DNA from: WTJX01 sp045106295
GTDB taxonomy: Bacteria > Bacteroidota > Bacteroidia > Cytophagales > JAAEPT01
Length of the DNA: 18,495 nt
Direction of reading: 5' to 3'
Assembly: GCA_045106295.1 (NCBI GenBank)
Contig: JBGCEI010000089.1
Span: 1-18,495, forward strand
Position 1 is the first letter of the stretch, and every line of letters starts with the position of its first letter. The notes under the pieces were generated by a model. That model was not told the DNA's origin. It was given only the letters and a program-made list of their open reading frames with translations, and did not search any database. A program made the position numbers and the translations under genes. Below, piece by piece: positions 13,616 to 18,495 of the stretch.

Positions 13616-16126
13616 TTAAAAAAGCTTTTTCAAAAGGTCTTTAGCTTTTTCCTCAGCCTTCTTCTTTACTTCAGCTTTTACTTCTTCTTTCTTCTTTGTT
13701 ACCTCAGTCTTAACTTCATCTTTAATTACTTGTTGTACTTTCTTTTCCCCTTTTCCCGAACTTATACCTAAAACGGTCGGTTTTGGAGAGTCATACGTTC
13801 CTTTCAAACCTATATTAATATTTAGTTTGCCATCTCCTTTATTGAATTTTTTAGCTAGTTCACTTACTGCGCTTGCTGGGGCTTCTGTAGTCAGTTTATA
13901 ATCAATAGTTCCATCTATACCTTGGTTTCCACTCAAAACAAGGTCTTTTCCTCCTTTATTCATGGTGATTGGGCTAAAGAACAGCCTACCATTTTTTAGT
14001 TCTGCTTCAATCTGCTTATCTCCTATTCTGTGCTCTCCCCCTAAGTTATTTAGGCTAGATACTTTACTTACTGCCTTTAATACTTTTAAGTCCTTTACTT
14101 TAGCATTCACAACATCTACTACGCCTTCACCATTTATTGTATTATAATCAGGCATCATCTCTTGTGTAAGGTTTCCTGCAATGTTAAAATCAGTAGAAAA
14201 ATCACCATCCATTTTTTCTGCTGCTGGCACTAACTTTTGTATCGTAGCAAATGCTTTATATGCTTGCTGGATTTTCATATTGTCAATATTCAATTGCATG
14301 TCATACTTTGGAGTCGACTTATCTCTTGAATCATAGTTTCCTGATGTTAAAAATGATCCTCCAAAAATATCAAACTTAGTTTTATCAAGTTTAAGCAATC
14401 CATCCTGAACAGTTACATCTCCTTTAAATTGATTCATTGTTAAATCAGTATATATTAACTGATCAATTGTTGAATTAAAGGTTAAATCTAAATCAGATGG
14501 GATTTGAACTACCTCAAGAGGTTCTTCATCAGTTTCACTTTCTCCTTCTTCCTCTACCATAAACTGGTTCAAATCTAGCTTATCTGATGCTAGATTAAAA
14601 CTCCCTTTCAAAACGGCCTTATCATTACCTAAAAAATAGTTTAAATAGTCAGTAATATAGCCTGTCACACTTAAGGCGCTCTTTCCAATAACGGCATCAA
14701 ACGACTTAACTTCTGTCTTAGATGGCGTAATATCTATCACTCCTTTGGTTAATTTATATGCTATATCATCGCCATTCTGTTTATAATAAATATTCTTCAT
14801 ATTCATTTTAGAAATTATATCAGGAATTTTTTCTGATAGCTCATTATAGTCGCCCTTAGCTGATAACTCAGTATTGAATTGACCACTCAGCAGTATGTCA
14901 TCTAACGGATAGACTTCCGTCACTTTTTTTAAATCTAATGCTGCTTTTATATACGTATCTGTAGATACATTAGACAGCTCACTATTATTATCTAATGTGA
15001 CTACGGAATTAGAGGTCGCAAATACAGGGTTTCCCGCAGCATTCAAAGAAAACTTCTTTAAATCAACAAGAAATTTCTGGCCTACTTTATCTACGTTTTT
15101 TGCGGTAACATCCACATTTATATTCTCTATTGGTAATGCTAAATCTGGGTATTTAATACTCCCATCTAATATTTTAATAGATAGTTCACTCATTGGAAAG
15201 CTATTCTCTCCATACAGCCCTTTAAATTGACCGTTAAACGCTAGTTTACCCGTTGTCTTAATCGACTCGTATTCTTTTGTAAATTCAGTAGGGATAACCG
15301 ATAATATGTTTTTAATAGTCGTCTCTTTCGTGCTGAAATTAGCGTCTAAATCAATATTTCCTGATTCTAATAACTTTACAAATCCATCAAACACTAAGGC
15401 TAAATCATTAATTTTTACTGTGTTTTCTTTAAAAGAATACGTGTTTTCTATTAAATTCATCGCCAAAACCATGTCTACAAACAGTCTCTTTCTATCAAAA
15501 TAATTGAGCCTATTATAGATAACCTGAACGTTACCTACGGCAAGGGTATTTGCTAAATCATACAAGTCTCCATCAATAGATAAGCCTCCATCATAGTCTA
15601 CATCTGTTAGCGTAGCTAATAGTGGCAATGTTTGATCATGATAGATAATCTTACCATCATTAATTACGATACTAGAGATGTCTAATTTTAATGGCGCAGA
15701 AATAGTAGTGTCTTCAATAATAACTTCTGTTGGTGTATAAAGTGCTTCCCAATTTGTATTCCCTTGTGTATTAACTCGAGCTTTAACCCGTGGGGCATCT
15801 AAATAAACACCACCCACTCTATATTTCCCCGAAATAATCGACTTTATATCAATCTCAATGCCTAATGATTCTGCTGACAGTAACGTATCTTTTTCAAACT
15901 CTGCTATCCCTACAATTCCAAAATTTTCTAAGCTAGCAGTTATATTAGGAAAGTTCTTAAAAATCGAAAGACCAAAGTCTTTAAAGTATACATCTGCGTT
16001 TAAATTCTCTTCTGCCAACTGTTCGACTTTTATTTTCAATTCATCTTTAAAAAGATATGGAATAGCTGTAGCCGCAACTAACATAAACAGCAGAATAAAA
16101 AAGGAGAATTTTAATAGTTTTTTCAT
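13616..16126 (-). CDS. AsmA-like envelope protein
   Basis: This encodes 836 residues. An N-terminal signal anchor (about 6-28, FSFFILLFMLVAATAIPYLF) is followed by an AsmA-type start: IKVEQLAEENLNADVYFKDF, a phrase like LSIFKNFPNITASLENFGI, and repeated short beta strands over the whole length, including the AsmA C-terminal region (about 560-780, with LDLTFNSTIDQLIYTDLTMNQFKGDV opening it). The tail (last ~45 residues) is a Lys/Glu/Ala amphipathic helix ending KDLLKKLF. AsmA-like proteins are in the same superfamily as bridge-like lipid transfer proteins (VPS13/TamB-like repeating beta groove) and influence outer-membrane phospholipid and LPS content; lipid transport here is inference. It is first in the long minus-strand run, divergent from comF across an 86-base gap, and 29 bases before the glycosyltransferase. 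The acidic run ESETDEE (near 540-550) is a likely linker. Confidence 0.9.
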   Translation of the reverse strand: MKKLLKFSFFILLFMLVAATAIPYLFKDELKIKVEQLAEENLNADVYFKDFGLSIFKNFPNITASLENFGIVGIAEFEKDTLLSAESLGIEIDIKSIISGKYRVGGVYLDAPRVKARVNTQGNTNWEALYTPTEVIIEDTTISAPLKLDISSIVINDGKIIYHDQTLPLLATLTDVDYDGGLSIDGDLYDLANTLAVGNVQVIYNRLNYFDRKRLFVDMVLAMNLIENTYSFKENTVKINDLALVFDGFVKLLESGNIDLDANFSTKETTIKNILSVIPTEFTKEYESIKTTGKLAFNGQFKGLYGENSFPMSELSIKILDGSIKYPDLALPIENINVDVTAKNVDKVGQKFLVDLKKFSLNAAGNPVFATSNSVVTLDNNSELSNVSTDTYIKAALDLKKVTEVYPLDDILLSGQFNTELSAKGDYNELSEKIPDIISKMNMKNIYYKQNGDDIAYKLTKGVIDITPSKTEVKSFDAVIGKSALSVTGYITDYLNYFLGNDKAVLKGSFNLASDKLDLNQFMVEEEGESETDEEPLEVVQIPSDLDLTFNSTIDQLIYTDLTMNQFKGDVTVQDGLLKLDKTKFDIFGGSFLTSGNYDSRDKSTPKYDMQLNIDNMKIQQAYKAFATIQKLVPAAEKMDGDFSTDFNIAGNLTQEMMPDYNTINGEGVVDVVNAKVKDLKVLKAVSKVSSLNNLGGEHRIGDKQIEAELKNGRLFFSPITMNKGGKDLVLSGNQGIDGTIDYKLTTEAPASAVSELAKKFNKGDGKLNINIGLKGTYDSPKPTVLGISSGKGEKKVQQVIKDEVKTEVTKKKEEVKAEVKKKAEEKAKDLLKKLF

Positions 16127-16212
16127 AACTCTTTACTTCATTTTGATGTAATTTAATAATTAATTAGATGCTATTAAAACTATCTGATTTATTTAAGAAA
16201 TCAACTATCTAA

Positions 16213-16944
16213 ATGATCCCATCCAAAAACCAAAAAGCCATGTTCAAACAAGTCCTCTATTCTATCATTGAGTCTACTCTATCCTTACTTTACCCCCCTA
16301 TTTGTTCTTCTTGTAGTTCTGTCTTGATTGATGAAGAACAAATCGTTTGTTTAGCTTGTCTCCATACGCTGACTTCTACTAACAAAACCATACCTGATGA
16401 TACCTTATTAGACATGTTTAAAGCAATGTACCCTTGTCAGTATATTGGTTTTGGTTTTCGCATGACAAAAGGAAGTATTATTAGAAAACTAATACAAACT
16501 TATAAGTATGATGGTCAAAAAGAAATTGGAGCCTTTCTAGGCAATTTACTAGCGAATAAATTGGCATTAGACTCCACGTTTTTACCTAATAAATATGATT
16601 TTATAATACCTATGCCCTTGCACCCTAACAGAGAGAGGACTAGAGGGTTCAATCAATGCACACTAATAGCTGAGCCTATCGCACAACGTTTCTCCATTGA
16701 ACTGAACTCAACTAACTGTTTACGTATAAAAGATACGGCTTCTCAAACTCAAAAAAGCAAGGAAGAAAGATTGAACAACATTAAAGGAGTATTTCAAATA
16801 GCCGACCCCGAACAATTCTTTAATAAAAATATCTTGATTTTAGATGATGTAATAACGACGGGAGCAACCTTAGAAACACTATGCGCTACTCTATCAGAAG
16901 TAAAAGTGGCATCTATTGATATTATATCTGTGGCTAGAAAATAA
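16213..16944 (+). CDS. comF: ComF-family phosphoribosyltransferase-like protein
   Basis: This encodes 243 residues. ComF-family proteins couple a zinc ribbon to a phosphoribosyltransferase-like fold and act in DNA uptake by competent cells, linked to the PriA primosome in studied species; many homologues are in non-competent bacteria. Zinc-binding cysteines are at 31, 34, 46 and 49 (CSSC and CLAC). The fold shows IIPMPLHPNRERTRGFNQ (131-148), QTQKSKEERLNNIKGVF (178-194) and the PRPP-binding loop ILILDDVITTGATLE (207-221). The start is the ATG at 16213; an ATG at 16240 (residue 10) is an alternative that leaves all motifs intact. It is a single-gene unit diverging from the AsmA-like gene and ending in a shared hairpin with gldJ. 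No other competence gene is visible. Confidence 0.93.
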   Translation: MIPSKNQKAMFKQVLYSIIESTLSLLYPPICSSCSSVLIDEEQIVCLACLHTLTSTNKTIPDDTLLDMFKAMYPCQYIGFGFRMTKGSIIRKLIQTYKYDGQKEIGAFLGNLLANKLALDSTFLPNKYDFIIPMPLHPNRERTRGFNQCTLIAEPIAQRFSIELNSTNCLRIKDTASQTQKSKEERLNNIKGVFQIADPEQFFNKNILILDDVITTGATLETLCATLSEVKVASIDIISVARK

Positions 16945-16979
16945 AAAAGGGGATGACAGTTGCCTATCATCCCCTTTTT
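16944..16979. terminator. Bidirectional intrinsic terminator between comF and gldJ
   Basis: A perfect 13-base inverted repeat (16944-16956 and 16967-16979, arm AAAAAGGGGATGA) encloses a 10-base loop. The GGGGATGA core is flanked by A and T runs, giving a U-tract in both directions. It starts at the last base of the comF stop codon and lies 19 bases beyond the gldJ stop, so it should end both convergent transcripts. Confidence 0.88.
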
Positions 16980-16998
16980 GTAAAAACTTAGCCTCTTA

Positions 16999-18219
16999 TT
17001 AATAATTAGACCCTGCTCTAATCATGGCACACCTAAACCCGATATGTGCTGTTGCAGAATCTTGTTTTAAGAATCTTCTTGTTCCAGGCGCTAACCAGTA
17101 AGCTACATCTTTCCAAGAGCCTCCTTTGTAGACTCTTACATTATCTGTAATTAAAGATTGGAATCCTTTCACATCATAACGAGTACTCCCTCCAGCATCA
17201 TCTTTTTGCTGATCTAAGAACCCGTTTCTTCTAATTGGATTTAAATCATCAAAATCTCTGAATGACAACGGACGGTACACATCAAATACCCATTCATTTA
17301 CATTACCTGCCATATTATATAACCCGAAATCATTTGGTGGGTGACTATAAATATAGTCAGTAATCATAGCACCATCATTTAGTTTTCCTGCTATACCTGC
17401 ATAATCTCCTCTACCTCTCTTAAAGTTAGCTAAGAACGATCCCATGTCTTTTCCATAAGGATTTCTCATAGCATGTCCATCCCAAGGATATAATCTTCTG
17501 TGCGTTTGATTCTCATCTAACCACTGTGTACCAATCTGAGCTACAGCTGCATATTCCCACTCTGCTTCAGATGGAAGTCTATACGCTGGTAAAACTACTC
17601 CTGTTTCTAGTGGAATTCTTGATGCTCCTGCTGGTACTTCTATGCCTGCATCTTCAGCCAATTTTTTATTTACGACAGATGTTCTCCATGCACAGTAGTC
17701 ATTAGACTGTTCCCATGTGATACCTACTGTAGGAAAGTATCTAAACCCTGGGTAACGCAAGTAATGATCTACATATGGATCGTTATAAGCTAATGCTGAT
17801 TCCCAAACAGAAGAGTCTGGAAGTGCTGACTTATAAAACTCTTCGGATGAGTCTCTCTGTATATAGAATAAATACTCTATCCAGTGGATATTCGCAATTT
17901 CTGTCTCATCCATATAAAAGGAAGCAACAGTTACTGTACGTTCTAAGTTATCAAATTTACCTAGTAAATCTTCTTCGTATGTACCAAGGACAGTTCTCCC
18001 ACCTTCAATATACACCATATTTGGTGCATCTGGCTGACCGTGAAAATCACTTACTTGGTATCCTTCTTCTTCATTGTACGCTAAACCCGTAGTCGTACTT
18101 GCACTACCAGGGCTTATACTAGTAGGGCTTCCTCCTTTTTTAAGAAAACAAGAAGTCAAGAGAAGCATTGGGGCTACTAAAAGAAACGTACTTTTAGATA
18201 CCTTTGAAATATAACTCAT
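16999..18219 (-). CDS. gldJ: GldJ, gliding motility/T9SS lipoprotein
   Basis: This encodes 406 residues with a signal peptide MSYISKVSKS plus hydrophobic core and lipobox LTSC (acylated Cys24). The mature part is a single SUMF1/FGE fold from MVYIEGGRTVLGTYEED (about residue 65), through YRLPSEAEWEYAA and GLYNMAGNVNEWVFDVYRP, to YKGGSWKDVAYW and GFRCAMIRAGSNY at the end. It is a paralogue of GldK with the same loss of the FGE catalytic cysteines after GGS. GldJ is needed for gliding and for stability of GldK and thus secretion in Flavobacterium, where it lies on helical tracks. It is called GldJ rather than GldK because the other copy is in gldKLMN and because of its longer inserts. It ends eight residues after GFRCA, so the C-terminal region of Flavobacterium GldJ (about 561 residues, from memory) appears absent. 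It is a single-gene unit, convergent with comF and divergent from uvrC. Confidence 0.9.
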   Translation of the reverse strand: MSYISKVSKSTFLLVAPMLLLTSCFLKKGGSPTSISPGSASTTTGLAYNEEEGYQVSDFHGQPDAPNMVYIEGGRTVLGTYEEDLLGKFDNLERTVTVASFYMDETEIANIHWIEYLFYIQRDSSEEFYKSALPDSSVWESALAYNDPYVDHYLRYPGFRYFPTVGITWEQSNDYCAWRTSVVNKKLAEDAGIEVPAGASRIPLETGVVLPAYRLPSEAEWEYAAVAQIGTQWLDENQTHRRLYPWDGHAMRNPYGKDMGSFLANFKRGRGDYAGIAGKLNDGAMITDYIYSHPPNDFGLYNMAGNVNEWVFDVYRPLSFRDFDDLNPIRRNGFLDQQKDDAGGSTRYDVKGFQSLITDNVRVYKGGSWKDVAYWLAPGTRRFLKQDSATAHIGFRCAMIRAGSNY

Positions 18220-18243
18220 AACACAACAATTTTTAAAAGCTCA

Positions 18244-18276
18244 TAAATATAAAAATATTTGTTCTATAAATGCAAA
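18244..18276 (-). promoter_or_regulatory. Candidate promoter for gldJ
   Basis: On the minus strand TTTG (18276-18273) and TATATTTA (18251-18244) are separated by 21 bases, resembling the Bacteroidota TTTG / TAnnTTTG promoter with one mismatch in the -7 box. Transcription would start about 20 bases before the gldJ ATG. The region is almost all A/T, so this is weak support. Confidence 0.25.
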
Positions 18277-18400
18277 AAATAGCACTTATATAAATTTTTA
18301 TTTTACTCTATTCATTGATATTAACTTACCATCTTAGTTTTTATTGTCTTAATCAGTAGATCTTTTTTTCATACTTGGTGATGAAAGCTATCTTCTTTTG

Positions 18401-18408
18401 TATTTTTG
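18401..18408 (+). promoter_or_regulatory. Candidate -7 box (TAnnTTTG) for uvrC
   Basis: TATTTTTG is an exact match to the Bacteroidota -7 box TAnnTTTG. It lies only seven bases before the uvrC ATG at 18416, with a poor -33 match (CTTG, 18374-18377, 23-base spacer). If real, the transcript would be leaderless or nearly so. Chance occurrence in AT-rich DNA is possible. Confidence 0.25.
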
Positions 18409-18415
18409 AATTATC

Positions 18416-18495
18416 ATGTCTCCTGAAGAATTAAAGAAATATACACTTACCCTGCCTACTAAACCTGGGGTTTATAGATATTATGATAAAGAGGG
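18416..18495 (+). CDS. uvrC: UvrC, excinuclease ABC subunit C (5' end only)
   Basis: Only the first 26 codons are present before the window ends. The translation MSPEELKKYTLTLPTKPGVY continues RYYDKEG, which is the conserved start of the UvrC GIY-YIG nuclease domain (LPxxPGVYxxxDxxG). UvrC makes both incisions around DNA lesions in nucleotide excision repair with UvrA and UvrB. The start is the ATG at 18416. It is transcribed away from gldJ across a 196-base intergenic region. Confidence 0.9.
   Translation, partial: MSPEELKKYTLTLPTKPGVYRYYDKE

Larger units (their letters stand above)
18220..18415. other. gldJ-uvrC divergent intergenic region
   Basis: This is the longest gene-free stretch in the window (196 bases). 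It is very AT-rich and must hold the promoters of both gldJ and uvrC; the candidates are listed separately. I see no credible small reading frame, tRNA, riboswitch or strong hairpin in it. Confidence 0.6.

Noticed and set aside
8522..18219. GldK and GldJ as active formylglycine-generating enzymes
   Set aside because: Both lack the catalytic cysteine pair after the GGS motif and are outer-membrane lipoproteins in a T9SS context.

Overview
This AT-rich window comes from the chromosome of a Bacteroidota bacterium, most likely a gliding member of the Cytophagia/Flammeovirgaceae type. The evidence is a nearly complete core of type IX secretion system (T9SS) and gliding genes, general absence of Shine-Dalgarno sequences, Bacteroidota-style promoter candidates, and proteins (DUF4271 protein, PorP-family protein, GldD/E/J/K/L/M/N) found essentially only in this phylum. 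I see no insertion sequence, phage, CRISPR array, tRNA or rRNA. No gene-free stretch exceeds 300 bases; the longest is about 196 bases between gldJ and uvrC.

Layout. Positions 1-985 (+) hold the 3' end of gldE followed by gldD, closed by a perfect hairpin (997-1029) that also serves the opposing genes. Positions 1052-4932 (-) hold, in transcription order, rmuC, recJ and an unrecognised lipoprotein gene. Positions 5018-9556 (-) hold gldK-gldL-gldM-gldN, ending in a hairpin plus T-run. Just upstream on the same strand are porP (9672-10673), hemD-like uroporphyrinogen-III synthase (10720-11493), a DUF4271 membrane protein (11510-12541), a MraY/WecA-type sugar-phosphate transferase (12555-13586) and a large AsmA-like protein (13616-16126). 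All gaps in this run are small; only the porP-gldK gap (115 bases) looks promoter-sized. comF (+, 16213-16944) and gldJ (-, 16999-18219) converge on a shared hairpin. uvrC begins at 18416 (+) and runs off the window.

How the genes fit together. GldL and GldM form the proton-driven inner-membrane motor of the T9SS. GldK (outer-membrane lipoprotein) and GldN (periplasmic) form the ring it acts on. The PorP-family beta-barrel is an outer-membrane partner. GldJ is a second lipoprotein related to GldK; GldD and GldE are required accessory proteins for gliding and secretion. The order porP-K-L-M-N is the classic Porphyromonas por order, here joined on both sides by gliding genes that are scattered in Flavobacterium. 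The AsmA-like protein and the glycosyltransferase add an envelope-biogenesis element. RecJ, RmuC, UvrC and ComF are DNA metabolism genes.

Most notable points: GldN carries a glycine-rich decapeptide tandem repeat encoded by a 30-base DNA repeat; GldJ and GldK both end at the end of their sulfatase-modifying-factor fold, without the C-terminal extension I recall from Flavobacterium; and the DUF4271 protein is an uncharacterised membrane protein embedded in this cluster. No wholly new system was recognised.
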